Positions 23,251 to 35,049 of a stretch of 64,000 bases of DNA are shown here, in pieces. Positions within the stretch are counted from its first letter, which is position 1; each line of letters starts with the position of its first letter. The notes beneath the pieces are model-generated. The model ran no database searches and was not told where the DNA came from. It saw only the letters and a program-made list of their open reading frames with translations. The DNA comes from an uncultured Actinomycetes bacterium. Lineage in GTDB: Bacteria > Actinomycetota > Actinomycetes > Nanopelagicales > Nanopelagicaceae. The stretch is from positions 1-64,000 of the forward strand of contig CALEGP010000003.1 of assembly GCA_937876245.1 (NCBI GenBank), in the 5' to 3' direction. Position numbers and translations under genes: made by a program.

Positions 23251-26200
23251 CTAAACTTCTTCGACGCTTGAAGGTTCAACTCGTGACAAGTTGATTCCAA
23301 GTTCTTCGGCGGCACGGAATACTTCTTCGTCGGTATCGCGCATTTCAATCGCAACACCTTCAGATGAAAGAACTTCCACATTAAGACAAAGTGATTGCAT
23401 TTCCTTGACAAGTACCTTGAATGATTCTGGGATACCAGGTTCTGGAATGTTTTCGCCCTTTACAATGGCTTCGTATAGCTTTACGCGACCAAGCACATCA
23501 TCGGACTTAATTGTTAGTAGCTCTTGAAGAGTGTAAGCGGCGCCATACGCTTCAAGTGCCCAAACTTCCATCTCACCAAAGCGCTGCCCACCAAATTGTG
23601 CTTTTCCACCAAGTGGCTGCTGAGTGATCATCGAGTAAGGACCTGTTGAACGCGCGTGAATCTTGTCATCCACCAAGTGGTGAAGCTTCAAGATGTACAT
23701 ATAGCCAACTGTAATTTCCTCTTTGTATGGCTCTCCGGTACGTCCGTCATATAGACGAGCCTTTCCGTTTCCACCAACTAAACGCATGCCATCTTTATTA
23801 GGAAGCGTTGATGAGAGGAGTCCGATTAGTTCTTCCTCTTTTGCGCCATCAAATACTGGAGTTGCAACAGTCGTGTCTGCTGGAGCATCGGCAAAACCAT
23901 GTTCACGCAGATCTTTCTGCCATGGCTCATTGCCTTCTAGTTTCCAACCAGATTTTGCAACCCAACCTAAGTGAGTTTCTAATATCTGTCCTACGTTCAT
24001 ACGCCCCGGAACACCAAGTGGGTTCAAGACAACATCAACAGCGGTTCCATCTTCTAGGAACGGCATATCTTCTACTGGAAGAATCTTTGAGATAACGCCC
24101 TTGTTGCCGTGGCGGCCAGCAAGTTTGTCACCATCTTGAATCTTTCGCTTCTGCGCAACAAATACCCGAACTATCTGGTTAACGCCAGCTGGAAGTTCAT
24201 AACCATCATCAGCAGATTGAATGCGAACATCAATGACTTTGCCTGATTCACCGTGTGGCACCTTTAGTGATGTATCGCGAACTTCGCGAGCTTTTTCACC
24301 AAAGATCGCACGTAGTAAACGCTCTTCTGGAGTTAGCTCAGTTTCGCCCTTAGGGGTTACTTTTCCAACAAGAATGTCGCCAGGCACAACTTCGGCACCA
24401 ATACGAATAATTCCTCGATCATCAAGATCGGCAAGAACTTCTTCGCTTACATTAGGAATATCACGGGTGATTTCCTCAGGCCCAAGCTTGGTATCGCGAG
24501 CATCGACTTCGTACTCCTCGATGTGAATCGAAGTAAGCACGTCATCTTGCACAAGACGTTGCGAAAGAATAATTGCATCTTCGTAGTTATGGCCTTCCCA
24601 TGACATGAATGCCACGAGCAAGTTTTTGCCTAAGGCCATTTCGCCCTTTTGGGTTGATGGGCCATCAGCTATAACTTGGCCAGTCTCGACTCGCGCGCCT
24701 GCTTCAACAATTACTTTTTGATTGCGGCTTGTTCCTTGGTTTGAGCGAGTGAACTTCTCAAGGAAATAATGCTCTGTAGTTCCATCATCATTCATGACAG
24801 TGACTTCATCTGCCGATAATTCAGTGATTACGCCAGAGTTGCGAGCCAGTAGAACATCGCCAGCATCGACCGCTGCTCGATATTCCATACCAGTTCCAAC
24901 AAATGGTGCTTCTGCGCGAATTAGCGGAACAGCCTGACGCATCATGTTTGAGCCCATCAATGCGCGGTTTGCATCGTCGTGCTCAAGAAAAGGAATCATT
25001 GCGGTTGCAACTGAAACCATCTGACGTGGTGACACATCCATGTAGTCAACTTCTTCAGCGTGAATAAATTCAACTTCGCCACCACGACGACGAACAAGTA
25101 CTCGTGGTTCTGCAAAGTGTGAATCAGAAGTAAGCGGAGCATTTGCTTGCGCAATAACATGCTCATCTTCTTCGTCAGCTGTTAAGTAATCAACTTGGTC
25201 TGAGACCTTACCCTTTGTGACTTTGCGATAAGGAGTTTCAATAAATCCAAATGGAGTCACGCGCGCATATGTTGCAAGCGAACCGATAAGTCCAATGTTT
25301 GGACCTTCCGGAGTTTCAATTGGACACATACGACCATAGTGAGATGGGTGAACGTCACGCACTTCAAAGCCTGCGCGTTCACGAGAAAGACCGCCAGGCC
25401 CAAGTGCTGAAAGACGACGCTTGTGAGTCATTCCAGAAAGTGGATTTGTCTGGTCCATAAATTGTGAAAGCTGAGATGTTCCGAAGAATTCTTTAATTGA
25501 TGCAACAACCGGACGGATGTTAATCAATGTTTGTGGCGTAATCGCTTCGACATCTTGCGTGGTCATGCGCTCACGAACAACGCGTTCCATTCTAGATAGC
25601 CCTGTGCGAACTTGATTTTGAATAAGTTCACCAACAGTACGAAGGCGACGGTTACCAAAGTGATCAATATCGTCAGTTTCGACACGCACTTGCTTGCCGT
25701 ATTCCATTAGAGCATCGCCATTATGCAGAGATACCAAATAACGAATTGTTGCAACAATATCTTCGATATTTAACAAGCCCTTTGAAAGATCAAGGTCAAG
25801 GCCAAGCTTCTTATTTACTTTGAAGCGACCAACTTTAGCTAAGTCATAACGCTTAGGATTGAAGTACAAGTTCTCGATAAGTCCTTGTGCGGCCTCCTTA
25901 GTCGGTGGCTCGCCAGGACGTAACTTACGATAAATATCAAGCAGTGCCTCGTCTTGAGTGTTTACGTTATCTTTTTCTAACGTTGCACGAATCGATTCGA
26001 ATTCACCGAATTGTTCAAGGATTTGCTCCTCACTCCAACCAAGCGCCTTCAAGAAAATTGTTACTGATTGCTTACGTTTGCGATCAATACGTACGCCAAC
26101 CATGTCCTTCTTATCAACTTCAAACTCCAACCAAGCACCACGGCTCGGAATTATTTTCGCAGTAAAGATATCTTTATCTGAAGTTTTTTCAATCGTGCGT

Positions 26201-26703
26201 TCGAAATAAACGCCAGGTGATCGAACAATCTGCGAGACAACGACGCGCTCGGTTCCGTTAATTACGAAAGTTCCGCGAGGTGTCATCAGTGGGAAGTCAC
26301 CCATGAAAACAGTCTGGGATTTAATTTCGCCGGTTATATTATTTGTGAATTCTGCCGTTAAGAAGAGCGGAGCCGAGTAAGTGACATCGCGTTCCTTACA
26401 TTCAGCAACTGAATATTTAGGCGGTTCGAATCGGTGTTCTCTAAATGAGAGACTCATCGTTCCCTGGAAATCCTCGATCGGTGAGATCTCTTCAAAGATC
26501 TCTTCCAATCCTGATGTACTTGGTACTTCACCACGGCCAGCTTTTTCAGCGACAATAAGTCGAGAACGCCAAGCGTCGTTACCAAGTAACCAATCAACAC
26601 TGTCTAACTGAAGTGATAAGAGGTTTGGAACTTCGAGGGGTTCACGAATTTTTGCGAATGAAACGCGAGCAGGTGCAAACGACTTTGACTTCAATGCGGC
26701 CAA
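23251..26703 (-). CDS. rpoB: DNA-directed RNA polymerase subunit beta
   Basis: [67 protein letters not shown]. Confidence 0.99.
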   Translation of the reverse strand: MAALKSKSFAPARVSFAKIREPLEVPNLLSLQLDSVDWLLGNDAWRSRLIVAEKAGRGEVPSTSGLEEIFEEISPIEDFQGTMSLSFREHRFEPPKYSVAECKERDVTYSAPLFLTAEFTNNITGEIKSQTVFMGDFPLMTPRGTFVINGTERVVVSQIVRSPGVYFERTIEKTSDKDIFTAKIIPSRGAWLEFEVDKKDMVGVRIDRKRKQSVTIFLKALGWSEEQILEQFGEFESIRATLEKDNVNTQDEALLDIYRKLRPGEPPTKEAAQGLIENLYFNPKRYDLAKVGRFKVNKKLGLDLDLSKGLLNIEDIVATIRYLVSLHNGDALMEYGKQVRVETDDIDHFGNRRLRTVGELIQNQVRTGLSRMERVVRERMTTQDVEAITPQTLINIRPVVASIKEFFGTSQLSQFMDQTNPLSGMTHKRRLSALGPGGLSRERAGFEVRDVHPSHYGRMCPIETPEGPNIGLIGSLATYARVTPFGFIETPYRKVTKGKVSDQVDYLTADEEDEHVIAQANAPLTSDSHFAEPRVLVRRRGGEVEFIHAEEVDYMDVSPRQMVSVATAMIPFLEHDDANRALMGSNMMRQAVPLIRAEAPFVGTGMEYRAAVDAGDVLLARNSGVITELSADEVTVMNDDGTTEHYFLEKFTRSNQGTSRNQKVIVEAGARVETGQVIADGPSTQKGEMALGKNLLVAFMSWEGHNYEDAIILSQRLVQDDVLTSIHIEEYEVDARDTKLGPEEITRDIPNVSEEVLADLDDRGIIRIGAEVVPGDILVGKVTPKGETELTPEERLLRAIFGEKAREVRDTSLKVPHGESGKVIDVRIQSADDGYELPAGVNQIVRVFVAQKRKIQDGDKLAGRHGNKGVISKILPVEDMPFLEDGTAVDVVLNPLGVPGRMNVGQILETHLGWVAKSGWKLEGNEPWQKDLREHGFADAPADTTVATPVFDGAKEEELIGLLSSTLPNKDGMRLVGGNGKARLYDGRTGEPYKEEITVGYMYILKLHHLVDDKIHARSTGPYSMITQQPLGGKAQFGGQRFGEMEVWALEAYGAAYTLQELLTIKSDDVLGRVKLYEAIVKGENIPEPGIPESFKVLVKEMQSLCLNVEVLSSEGVAIEMRDTDEEVFRAAEELGINLSRVEPSSVEEV

Positions 26704-26844
26704 AATTCCTCCAGATGTAAACGCACGGCTACCGCCAGGTCTCAGCCGCTATATGCCTGACCTCTGGGTTTTTTAAATTTGCGAGGGGCGAGAGTATCGA
26801 ATTAACCAGGCATCTGTCCAACCGGGCTTATACACCCATCACAC

Positions 26845-26875
26845 AAAAAAAGGGACCCAAATTGGGCCCCTTTTC
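26845..26875 (-). terminator. Terminator/attenuator between rplL and rpoB
   Basis: Minus strand: aaaaggggcccaatttgggtccctttttttgtg, hairpin followed by T7. Confidence 0.8.
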
Positions 26876-26904
26876 TACCTCTTGTGGGTAACTTGAAGCT
26901 GAGG

Positions 26905-27291
26905 TTACTTAACTGTGACCTTAGCGCCAGCTGCCTCAAGGGCTGCCTTTGCCTTATCCACAGCTTCTTTGGTCCCCTTTTCGATCAAAGTAGCTGGAGT
27001 TCCATCTACCAAGTCCTTGGCTTCTTTTAGACCAAGTGCTGAGTTGATGTTACGAACTTCCTTGATTACTGCGATCTTCTGTGAACCAGCTTCTTCAAGA
27101 ATGAGCGTGAACTCATCTTGTTCGCTTGCTGCTGCTGGGCCACCGGCTGCTCCGGCGCCACCTGCTGCTGCAACAGGCGCTGCTGCTGTTACATCAAATT
27201 CAGTTTCAAAAGCTTTTACGAAATCTGAAAGCTCAACAAGAGTCATTTCTTTGAACTGTGTTAATAGATCATCTGAGGATAGCTTTGCCAT
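26905..27291 (-). CDS. rplL: 50S ribosomal protein L7/L12
   Basis: [72 protein letters not shown]. Confidence 0.98.
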   Translation of the reverse strand: MAKLSSDDLLTQFKEMTLVELSDFVKAFETEFDVTAAAPVAAAGGAGAAGGPAAASEQDEFTLILEEAGSQKIAVIKEVRNINSALGLKEAKDLVDGTPATLIEKGTKEAVDKAKAALEAAGAKVTVK

Positions 27292-27325
27292 TTTTTTATT
27301 GTCCTTTTTCTTAAGAGATTGGTTA

Positions 27326-27991
27326 TTAGGCTTCTGGGGTTTCTGTTACTTCTGATGCTGCTTCTGCAGCTGGAGCCTCTGGAGTTGCATCTGCAACTAC
27401 TTCGGCTGGTGCTTCGGACGCTGTTTCAGACACTGTTTCAGCTACAGCTGGAACCTCTGCCTCATTAGTTTCTGTTGGTGCCTCGGACACAGATGCTGGA
27501 GCACCTTCGGTTTCTTCTTTCTTCAAGCGAAGTGCATCGATGGTACGAATTGCCTTGGCAAGTGAACCCTTCATCGCACCAGCAAGCTTGGACAATAGAA
27601 CCTCACGAGATTCAAGGTCAGCTAGCTTCATTATTTCTGCAACAGTTACAGATTTACCTTCGAAAATTCCACCTTTTATTACAAGGAGTGGATTTTCTTT
27701 TGAAAAGTTCTTTAGGCTCTTTGCTGCATCAATTGGATCGCCCTTAATAAATGCCAGCGCGGATGGACCAGTTAGTAGAGATGGATCGATATCTACTCCT
27801 GCATCTTTTGCGGCAATTTTTGTCAGGGTGTTCTTCACTACTGAGTACTTTGTATCGCTACCAAGTGCTCGGCGAAGCTCCTTCATTGATGTAACAGTGA
27901 GACCACGATATTCGGTAAGCACGGTTGCGCTTGCTGTACGGAAATCTTCCGTCAGTTCGGCAACAGCTGCTTCTTTATCTGGGCGAGCCAT
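27326..27991 (-). CDS. rplJ: 50S ribosomal protein L10 with acidic Ala/Glu-rich C-terminal extension
   Basis: [43 protein letters not shown]; start trimmed from 28081 because upstream matches leader RNA. Confidence 0.95.
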   Translation of the reverse strand: MARPDKEAAVAELTEDFRTASATVLTEYRGLTVTSMKELRRALGSDTKYSVVKNTLTKIAAKDAGVDIDPSLLTGPSALAFIKGDPIDAAKSLKNFSKENPLLVIKGGIFEGKSVTVAEIMKLADLESREVLLSKLAGAMKGSLAKAIRTIDALRLKKEETEGAPASVSEAPTETNEAEVPAVAETVSETASEAPAEVVADATPEAPAAEAASEVTETPEA

Positions 27992-28155
27992 ATGGCTTCC
28001 TTTCGCTCTAAAATCAAAAAACCCCGTCGCATAAATGCGCACGAGGTTACGTGGGCACCTATGCTGGCTGTTTTTCAACAATTAACCTTTTAGTTATTAC
28101 TAAAAGGACCTGCAGTCTTTGGTACTGGTATTGCTGGGCCTAACTTCTTCAACTT
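27992..28155 (-). promoter_or_regulatory. Ribosomal protein L10 leader (rplJL autoregulatory leader) candidate
   Basis: Minus strand upstream of rplJ: ...CCAAAGACTGCAGGTCCTTTTAGTAATAACTAAAAGG... then GTAACCTCGTGCGCATTTATGCGACGGGGTTTTTTG; the motif and position match L10 leaders. Confidence 0.6.
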
Positions 28156-28222
28156 TGCTTAGGGTAGGCGATGAGGCCCACCCTAGTCAAAATTCTATTT
28201 CTGGCTCAAATTCTGGAGAGAA

Positions 28223-28936
28223 TTAAGCCTGAACGTTATCTCCACCATCACGAGAAATTGTTGGATCGACTTGGATTCCAGGTCCCATTGTCGTAGAGAT
28301 TGTGGCTTTACGAATGAAACGACCCTTTGAAGAGTTTGGCTTCGCACGCATAACCTCTTCAAGTGCTGCGGCGTAGTTCTCGGCTAGCTGTTCAGTCGTG
28401 AAAGATGTTTTACCAATTATGTAGTGAAGATTTGAATTCTTATCAACGCGGAATTCAATTTTTCCGCCCTTAATGTCAGACACGGCTTTTGCCACATTTG
28501 TTGTAACTGTGCCGGTCTTTGGGTTTGGCATCAGTCCTCGAGGTCCAAGAACCTTTCCTAAGCGCCCGACCTTACCCATTAATTCTGGTGTTGAAACAAC
28601 AGCATCATAATCAAGACGACCCTTTGAAACTTCTTCAATAAGTTCATCTGCGCCAACAATATCGGCGCCAGCTGCACGAGCTTCATCAGCGCGCTCTCCC
28701 CCTGCGAATACTAGAACGCGGGCAGTTTTGCCGGTTCCGTGTGGCAGATTTACTGTCGAGCGAATTGCCTGATCCGCCTTCTTTGGGTCAACACCAAGTA
28801 GTAGCGCTACTTCAACAGTGGCGTCATATTTGGTTGTGCTAGTTTCCTTAGCCAACTTAACAGCTTGGGAAGGCGTGTATAGAATCTTTTGATCGATCTT
28901 TGCAGCTGCCTCGTTATATTTTTTACTGCGCTTCAT
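28223..28936 (-). CDS. rplA: 50S ribosomal protein L1
   Basis: [43 protein letters not shown]. Confidence 0.98.
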   Translation of the reverse strand: MKRSKKYNEAAAKIDQKILYTPSQAVKLAKETSTTKYDATVEVALLLGVDPKKADQAIRSTVNLPHGTGKTARVLVFAGGERADEARAAGADIVGADELIEEVSKGRLDYDAVVSTPELMGKVGRLGKVLGPRGLMPNPKTGTVTTNVAKAVSDIKGGKIEFRVDKNSNLHYIIGKTSFTTEQLAENYAAALEEVMRAKPNSSKGRFIRKATISTTMGPGIQVDPTISRDGGDNVQA

Positions 28937-29021
28937 TTCTTCTCCTTAATTTTCGACTAACAATTTGTTAGGCGGAGTTGTGGTTAACGAACCAGCGAGG
29001 TTCTCCCACGTTCTTTATTAA

Positions 29022-29450
29022 TTAACCGACAGTGATACCCATTGAACGAGCAGTACCGGCGATAATCAAACTTGCGGCTTCAAGATCATTTGCATTCAAG
29101 TCAGCCATCTTGATCTTCGCAATCTCTTCAACCTGAGCTTTAGTAATGTTTGCCACCTTGGTTTTGTGTGGAATCGGTGAACCTTTTTCAACTCCGGCGG
29201 CTTTTAAGATCAAGCGAGATGCTGGTGGCGTCTTTGTGATAAATGTAAATGTCCGGTCTTCAAAGACTGTGATCTCAACTGGGATGATCTGGCCCTTTTG
29301 TGCCTCAGTCGCTGCGTTGTATGCCTTAACGAAGTCCATGATATTCACACCGTGCTGGCCAAGTGCTGGTCCAACAGGTGGTGCAGGTGTTGCTGCTCCA
29401 GCTTGAATCTGCAACTTAATAAGTGCCGTGATCTTCTTCTTCGGTGCCAT
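29022..29450 (-). CDS. rplK: 50S ribosomal protein L11
   Basis: [40 protein letters not shown]. Confidence 0.98.
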   Translation of the reverse strand: MAPKKKITALIKLQIQAGAATPAPPVGPALGQHGVNIMDFVKAYNAATEAQKGQIIPVEITVFEDRTFTFITKTPPASRLILKAAGVEKGSPIPHKTKVANITKAQVEEIAKIKMADLNANDLEAASLIIAGTARSMGITVG

Positions 29451-29478
29451 TTTTCTTTTCCTTTTCTCTATCTTCTAA

Positions 29479-30288
29479 TTAAATCTTTTGGACTTGGCTA
29501 AATGAAAGTTCTACTGGGGTTTCGCGACCGAAGATTGAAACCAAAACCTTCAGCTTTCCTTGTTCTGGCATAATCTCAGAGATTGTGGCTGGCAATGTTG
29601 CGAATGGACCATCCATAACGGTTACAGATTCATTGATTTCGAAATCAATCATACGAATATCAATTTTGTCTGATTTCTTAACAGGACGTGGTGCCAGAAT
29701 ATTCTCAACTTCAGGCAAAGTAAGCGGTGAAGGATGATGGGCATTTCCGACGAAGCCAGTCACTCCTGGAGTATTTCGAACGCATGACCAAGACTCATCG
29801 GTAAGTTCCATTCGTACCAAGACATAGCCAGGGAAAACATTACGTTTTACCTGCTTACGTTGACCATTCTTGATTTCCATAACTTCTTCTTCTGGAACTT
29901 CCACTTGAAAAATATAATCTTCCATATTTAACGCGGTGATTCGGTTAGCAAGGTTGCCCTTAACCTTCTTCTCATATCCAGCGTATGAATGAACAACATA
30001 CCAATCACCTGGTGCGCTACGTAGCGCTCGGCGGAACTCGGCATTTTCATCGTTCTCTTCTTCTGCCTCTTCGCCATCTTCCAGAGCAACTTCATCTTCA
30101 ATTGCTGATATCGCTTCTTGGGTCCCAATAACTTCGTCTACGATTACTTCAGAAATGACTGGGCTCTCAATATCTTCAGTGATAACCGTTGATGCGAGCG
30201 CGGCCTCAAAATCAATTCCTGAACTAGTTATATTCGTTGAGTCGGCAGGGGTGGGAGTATCTAGATTTTCTAAACCATCAAATGACAT
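29479..30288 (-). CDS. nusG: Transcription termination/antitermination protein NusG (acidic N-terminal extension)
   Basis: [23 protein letters not shown]...[34 protein letters not shown]-region [16 protein letters not shown]. Confidence 0.97.
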   Translation of the reverse strand: MSFDGLENLDTPTPADSTNITSSGIDFEAALASTVITEDIESPVISEVIVDEVIGTQEAISAIEDEVALEDGEEAEEENDENAEFRRALRSAPGDWYVVHSYAGYEKKVKGNLANRITALNMEDYIFQVEVPEEEVMEIKNGQRKQVKRNVFPGYVLVRMELTDESWSCVRNTPGVTGFVGNAHHPSPLTLPEVENILAPRPVKKSDKIDIRMIDFEINESVTVMDGPFATLPATISEIMPEQGKLKVLVSIFGRETPVELSFSQVQKI

Positions 30289-30300
30289 TAGATTCCCTCC

Positions 30301-30543
30301 TTACCCAAATACCCAGAAAACAATTTTTGTTAATATCAAGTCAAAAACTGAAACTACGGCGATAACGAAACCTACGAATACCAAAACTACTGCTGTATAG
30401 GTTGTGAGTTGGTTGCGAGTTGGCCAAACAACTTTACGAAGTTCGGAAACAACTTGGCGATAGAAAAGGCCAATTCGACCAAAGAGCCCTAGAGCTTCTT
30501 GGTCTGTGTTGTGTGATGGATCTTTCTCATCAACCACGTTCAC
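30301..30543 (-). CDS. secE: Preprotein translocase subunit SecE
   Basis: FYRQVVSELRKVVWPTRNQLTTYTAVVLVFV; next to nusG. Confidence 0.95.
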   Translation of the reverse strand: MNVVDEKDPSHNTDQEALGLFGRIGLFYRQVVSELRKVVWPTRNQLTTYTAVVLVFVGFVIAVVSVFDLILTKIVFWVFG

Positions 30544-30613
30544 TACCTCTTTCCTATTTATTACTTCCTAATACAACTCTTGATTCTTGCAACTATTTCC
30601 TGCAAGTTAATTG

Positions 30614-30687
30614 CAGGGCAGGAGGGACTTGAACCCCCAACCGCCGGTTTTGGAGACCGGAACTCTGGCCAGTTGAGCTACTGCCCT
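30614..30687 (-). tRNA. tRNA-Trp(CCA)
   Basis: AGGGCAG...CTGCCCT acceptor pairing; anticodon loop GGTCTCCAAAACC; classical position upstream of secE. Confidence 0.96.
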
Positions 30688-30806
30688 TCGAGCGTTACTT
30701 AAGTCAGGTAGACATGCGTCAGCATGACCTAATGCAAGCGCCAGAATGCGGAGTGTAGAGCGTCTAGGGCTCCAGAGTAAAACTGAGAGTGGCATACTCA
30801 CCCACT

Positions 30807-32015
30807 ATGAGCGCAAAACCAAGAATTTCTCGCAGAATCGCAGCAATCGCAGAATCAGCCACTTTAGCCGTTGATGGAAAGGCCAAAGCCCTTAAAGCTG
30901 CCGGTCGCCCGGTTATCGGATTCGGCGCAGGAGAGCCAGATTTTCCAACGCCTAGTTACATTGTTCAGGCTGCTGCCGAGGCTGCTGCAAAACCAGCAAA
31001 CCATCGCTACACACCTACTCCGGGCCTGCCAGAACTCCGCAACGCCATTGTTGCAAAAACCCTGCGTGATTCAAATTATGTAATTACTGTCGACCAAGTA
31101 CTTGTAACCAACGGTGGCAAGCAAGCGGTATACGAATCTTTCGCCTCAATTATAGATCCGGGCGACGAAGTAATTTTGCCAGCGCCTTACTGGACGACTT
31201 ATCCGGAGTGCATCAAATTAGCCGGCGGAACTGTCATTGAAGTTTTTGCGGATGAATCACAAAATTACTTAGTTACAGTTGAACAACTTGAAGCTGCTCG
31301 CACTGCGAAAACCAAAGCCTTACTATTTTGCTCGCCTTCGAATCCAACGGGTTCGGTTTACTCAGCTGATCAAGTCAAAGCAATTGGTGAATGGGCTCTT
31401 GAACATGGCATCTGGGTAATCTCTGATGAGATTTACGAACACCTACTTTACGATGGCGTTAAAGCTCCAAGTCTTCCGGTACTTGTTCCAGAAATGGCCG
31501 ATCAAACAATTATTTTGAATGGTGTTGCAAAAACTTATGCGATGACTGGTTGGCGCGTTGGTTGGATGATCGGACCGAGAGATGTAATCAAGGCCGCGAC
31601 TAACTTGCAGTCACACCTAACTTCAAATGTTTCAAACGTATCTCAACATGCAGCAATCGCTGCTCTTACTGGTGATTTATCAGCAGTCCATGAAATGGGA
31701 GTTGCATTCAATAGGCGTCGCAAACTTATTGTTGAGTTACTAAATAAAATTCCTGGCGTAATCTGTCCAACGCCGACCGGCGCCTTCTATGTTTATCCAT
31801 CAGTAAAAGGCATTCTTGGCAGAGAAATACGAGGCAAACGGCCACAGAGTTCAGCTGAACTTGCTGCGCTGATTCTGGATGAAGTTGAGGTAGCGGCTGT
31901 TCCTGGTGAAGCATTTGGGCCTTCTGGCTATCTACGTTTTTCCTACGCGCTTGGTGATGAGGATATTGTCGAAGGTATCGGGCGTATAGCAAAATTACTT
32001 GGAGAAGCTAAGTAA
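30807..32015 (+). CDS. aspC: Aspartate aminotransferase (class I/II PLP aminotransferase)
   Basis: [19 protein letters not shown]-lysine motif; [12 protein letters not shown]. Confidence 0.92.
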   Translation: MSAKPRISRRIAAIAESATLAVDGKAKALKAAGRPVIGFGAGEPDFPTPSYIVQAAAEAAAKPANHRYTPTPGLPELRNAIVAKTLRDSNYVITVDQVLVTNGGKQAVYESFASIIDPGDEVILPAPYWTTYPECIKLAGGTVIEVFADESQNYLVTVEQLEAARTAKTKALLFCSPSNPTGSVYSADQVKAIGEWALEHGIWVISDEIYEHLLYDGVKAPSLPVLVPEMADQTIILNGVAKTYAMTGWRVGWMIGPRDVIKAATNLQSHLTSNVSNVSQHAAIAALTGDLSAVHEMGVAFNRRRKLIVELLNKIPGVICPTPTGAFYVYPSVKGILGREIRGKRPQSSAELAALILDEVEVAAVPGEAFGPSGYLRFSYALGDEDIVEGIGRIAKLLGEAK

Positions 32016-32016
32016 T

Positions 32017-33036
32017 TTAAAGACTTAAACCAATTAACTGAACTTCAGATTGCAACATAATTCCAAATTTTTCCATAACTTTTTTCTGGGCAAATTTTGC
32101 AAGCTCGATTAAATCAAGGGCAGTTGCATCTCCAGCATTTGAAAGTGCCAATACGTGCTTCGGTGAAATTTGTGCTCCCGCCAAACGATCGCCTTTATGG
32201 ACCCCGGCGCTCTCCATTAGCCAAGCCGCCGAAGTTTTAATCATGCCGTTGGACATCTCCCAACGTGGGGCCTGGCTAGGTAATTGATCAGCAATTTTCT
32301 TATCGAGTATCGGATTCATAAAAAATGAACCTGCCGAATTGATGCCCATTCCAGCCAACATTCCTTTTGCATTGCGCAATTTCAGCACGGCATTACGCAC
32401 ATCCTTGATAGCAACCCGGGCCCCGATTTCGACACCTAGTTCCATTGCTAGTTCGGCATATCCAATTGGTAGTGAAGTTTCTCCGTTACGTAATTGGAAA
32501 GTAACATCCAAAATTACATAGCGTCCGGCGGCACTTTTGAAAACTGAGCCCCGATAACTAAATTCGCATTCGCTTGCCGCAAAAGTTTTTACTTTATCTT
32601 CTTGTCGGTCAAAAGTGCGCACCTTGGCGATTACTTCTGACACATCGTGTCCATAAGCTCCAATATTTTGAATTGGTGCCCCACCTACGGTTCCAGGAAT
32701 TCCACTTAGCGACTCAAGATTGGCAAGGCCTTTTTCCATTGTAAAATTAACGAACTCATCCCAATCACTTCCGGCGCTTACTGTTAGCGTTCCACCGCTA
32801 CAAGCATCGATCTCATATGTATTTCCTGTTATCTCAACTTTTATAACAGTGCCAGAAAAACCATCATCGCTCATTAAGATATTGGAGCCGCCGCCTAAAA
32901 TTAATATCGGAGTACTGGATCTATCAGCTTCCCTGACGGCATTAATTAACTCGACCTCGGTCTTAACGTGAATAATGCTTTTGGCCGGGCCACCAACACC
33001 TAATGTGGTGAACCCAGATAAATCGTTGTTGGCCAT
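32017..33036 (-). CDS. murB: UDP-N-acetylmuramate dehydrogenase
   Basis: GFTTLGVGGPAKSI, LGGGSNILMSDDGF, SGIPGTVGGAPIQNIGAYG, INSAGSFFMNP. Confidence 0.97.
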   Translation of the reverse strand: MANNDLSGFTTLGVGGPAKSIIHVKTEVELINAVREADRSSTPILILGGGSNILMSDDGFSGTVIKVEITGNTYEIDACSGGTLTVSAGSDWDEFVNFTMEKGLANLESLSGIPGTVGGAPIQNIGAYGHDVSEVIAKVRTFDRQEDKVKTFAASECEFSYRGSVFKSAAGRYVILDVTFQLRNGETSLPIGYAELAMELGVEIGARVAIKDVRNAVLKLRNAKGMLAGMGINSAGSFFMNPILDKKIADQLPSQAPRWEMSNGMIKTSAAWLMESAGVHKGDRLAGAQISPKHVLALSNAGDATALDLIELAKFAQKKVMEKFGIMLQSEVQLIGLSL

Positions 33037-33045
33037 GGCTCAAGG

Positions 33046-33798
33046 TTACCTGCGAGGCGACAATATTTCTGTTTTACCTCGAAAGCGCTGAAGTATCCGA
33101 TCATAATTTTTCTTGGACTGTTCCTCGCGATATTCAGGATCGGTGTCGTAGTAACCGTGATGGCGCCCCTGACTTAGGGGCAGCTCCAATTGCCACAATC
33201 GACCGCGAGCCTGTCGCAATTTCAATCCAAATTCGATATCTGCATTTCGATAATAGACGGCTCGAATATTAAAAGCTCCAGCCTCTATGGCGTGCTCTCG
33301 ATTCAGCCCAAGGAAATAACTAAAAAGTACGTCGACTTCACCTACGCCTCTATCGTCCACGCTGCGCCATTGGTCTTCAACGTTCACCAGTCCGCCGCGC
33401 CAACCAACTGCACTAAATTCATTTTCAGATAATTTATCGAGAACCGGAGTAATTGCATCCCCCATCAAGATAGTCGATGGATCCATAACAATTACATGAG
33501 GTGAATTAGAGAGTTTAAGCATGGAATTTACTGCTTCGCCCCAACCGACGCCCTCTGATATTTGAATCACATAAGTTCGTGCATCAACGATCGATGCTAT
33601 TTGGTTTAGCTCAGGAGTGCCGGAAATAATTAGGTAGATGGCGACATCATCCTTGGAGTTCATTTTCACGGAATTTATCGAATTTACTACATCTTCTAAA
33701 TAGCTATCAGCATAAATTAATACCGTAGCTCGAAAAGTTTTCGTACTAAATTTACGCAAATCGCCAATTCTTTTGTAAGTCTTAAAAGACACGCTCAT
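33046..33798 (-). CDS. Glycosyltransferase family 2-like protein
   Basis: TVLIYADSYLEDVVNSINSV, VIVMDPSTILMGDAI, NADIEFGLKLRQARGRLWQLELPL. Confidence 0.65.
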   Translation of the reverse strand: MSVSFKTYKRIGDLRKFSTKTFRATVLIYADSYLEDVVNSINSVKMNSKDDVAIYLIISGTPELNQIASIVDARTYVIQISEGVGWGEAVNSMLKLSNSPHVIVMDPSTILMGDAITPVLDKLSENEFSAVGWRGGLVNVEDQWRSVDDRGVGEVDVLFSYFLGLNREHAIEAGAFNIRAVYYRNADIEFGLKLRQARGRLWQLELPLSQGRHHGYYDTDPEYREEQSKKNYDRILQRFRGKTEILSPRR

Positions 33799-34220
33799 TG
33801 GAGTTTGATTACACCCTTTGCCACACCTAAGACTTTTACTTCGTTACACATCGCCAGAAGCTCAATCTTGGCTCGGCCATCGCTTATCTCGCCTACTTTG
33901 CCGGAAATAATTAGGGAAACATCAGTATTAGCTGGCACAACAACAGGCTTAATGAACTTGGCAGAGAATTCGAGAACATTTTCAGGACCAGAAATATCTG
34001 ACAAAAATTTTCCTGCTAAAGCCATGGTTAACATGCCGTGGGCAATTACATCGGGCAAGCCGACAGATTTAGCAAAAGCTTCATCTTGGTGGATTGGATT
34101 TTGATCGCCGCTTGCATTTGCATATTTAACTAATAGCGCACGATTGATAACATAAGTTTCTTCTGAAATTTCTAGACCTTCAACTATTTTAGTCATGCTC
34201 TGACCACCAAGGTGGACCAA
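33795..34220 (-). CDS. MaoC-like (R)-hydroxyacyl-thioester dehydratase (HtdB/HadB type)
   Basis: ANASGDQNPIHQDEAFAKSVGLPDVIAHGMLTMALAG hot-dog motif. Confidence 0.88.
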   Translation of the reverse strand: MVHLGGQSMTKIVEGLEISEETYVINRALLVKYANASGDQNPIHQDEAFAKSVGLPDVIAHGMLTMALAGKFLSDISGPENVLEFSAKFIKPVVVPANTDVSLIISGKVGEISDGRAKIELLAMCNEVKVLGVAKGVIKLQ

Positions 34221-34576
34221 GTTGAAACTACCAATTGGGTATCCGCGTGCAAATCAGATCGAACCGTTACAATTTCATTTCCAGCTACGTTGCGAGCGCT
34301 TTCGATAGTTGAAGAACAAATAAAGACATCACCAGGGACTATCGCGCGATTGAGTACAAATTTTTGCTCACCATGAACTACTCGAGTCCAGTCCAATCCA
34401 CTGTCTTGCAAAAGCGATTGCGACTGATCAAGAGTTATTGAAATCGTGAAAGTCGGAGGGGCAACATCGAAATTTGTTTCACCGATTACTTCGGCAAACT
34501 TTCTTATTGCTTGCTCTGTAACCGTTACAGACTCGGCACTAGTGAAAGTGCGCCCGACTAGGTCGGGGTTCAGCAT
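34193..34576 (-). CDS. FAS1-type dehydratase N-domain protein (HtdA/HadA type)
   Basis: AIRKFAEVIGETNFDVAPPTFTISI...GLDWTRVVHGEQKFVLNRAIVPGDVF; pairs with downstream MaoC gene. Confidence 0.88.
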   Translation of the reverse strand: MLNPDLVGRTFTSAESVTVTEQAIRKFAEVIGETNFDVAPPTFTISITLDQSQSLLQDSGLDWTRVVHGEQKFVLNRAIVPGDVFICSSTIESARNVAGNEIVTVRSDLHADTQLVVSTWSTLVVRA

Positions 34577-34580
34577 CGGA

Positions 34581-34751
34581 TTAGCGAGTCTCGCGGTGAA
34601 CTGTCGAGAGCTTGCAACGAGGGCAGAACTTCTTTAGTTCAAGACGGTCTGGGTCGTTGCGGCGATTTTTCTTCGTAATATAATTACGCTCTTTGCACTC
34701 AACGCAGGCCATAGTTATCTTTGGACGTACATCCGAACTCTTACTTGCCAT
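34581..34751 (-). CDS. rpmG: 50S ribosomal protein L33 (CxxC form; not in ORF track)
   Basis: Translated by hand: [56 protein letters not shown]. Confidence 0.95.
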   Translation of the reverse strand: MASKSSDVRPKITMACVECKERNYITKKNRRNDPDRLELKKFCPRCKLSTVHRETR

Positions 34752-34818
34752 GGTGGTGCTCCTTCTTCATTAAGAGCGCTAGGTTACTTCAAACCTGCGC
34801 ATTTCGAAAAATTACTAG

Positions 34819-34892
34819 TAGCGGAGGCCGGATTTGAACCGGCGACACAACGATTATGAGCCGTTTGCTCTACCAAGCTGAGCTACCCCGCC
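34819..34892 (-). tRNA. tRNA-Met(CAT)
   Basis: GGCGGGGTAGCTCAGCTTGGTAGAGCAAACGGCTCATAATCGTTGTGTCGCCGGTTCAAATCCGGCCTCCGCTA. Confidence 0.95.
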
Positions 34893-34921
34893 AAGGGTCA
34901 TGCGTGGAAAATACTTATCCG

Positions 34922-34994
34922 AGCCCCCCAACGGAATCGAACCGTTGACCTCTTCCTTACCATGGAAACGCTCTACCAACTGAGCTAGGGGGGC
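34922..34994 (-). tRNA. tRNA-Thr(GGT)
   Basis: GCCCCCCTAGCTCAGTTGGTAGAGCGTTTCCATGGTAAGGAAGAGGTCAACGGTTCGATTCCGTTGGGGGGCT. Confidence 0.95.
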
Positions 34995-35049
34995 AGTAGA
35001 AGTAGAGGGCGAGCCTACAACCACTCTCGGAATGGGAGAAATTTCCACA

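Noticed and set aside
30607-30801. ORF of 64 aa covering the tRNA-Trp region
   Set aside because: Overlaps tRNA-Trp and has no recognisable domain
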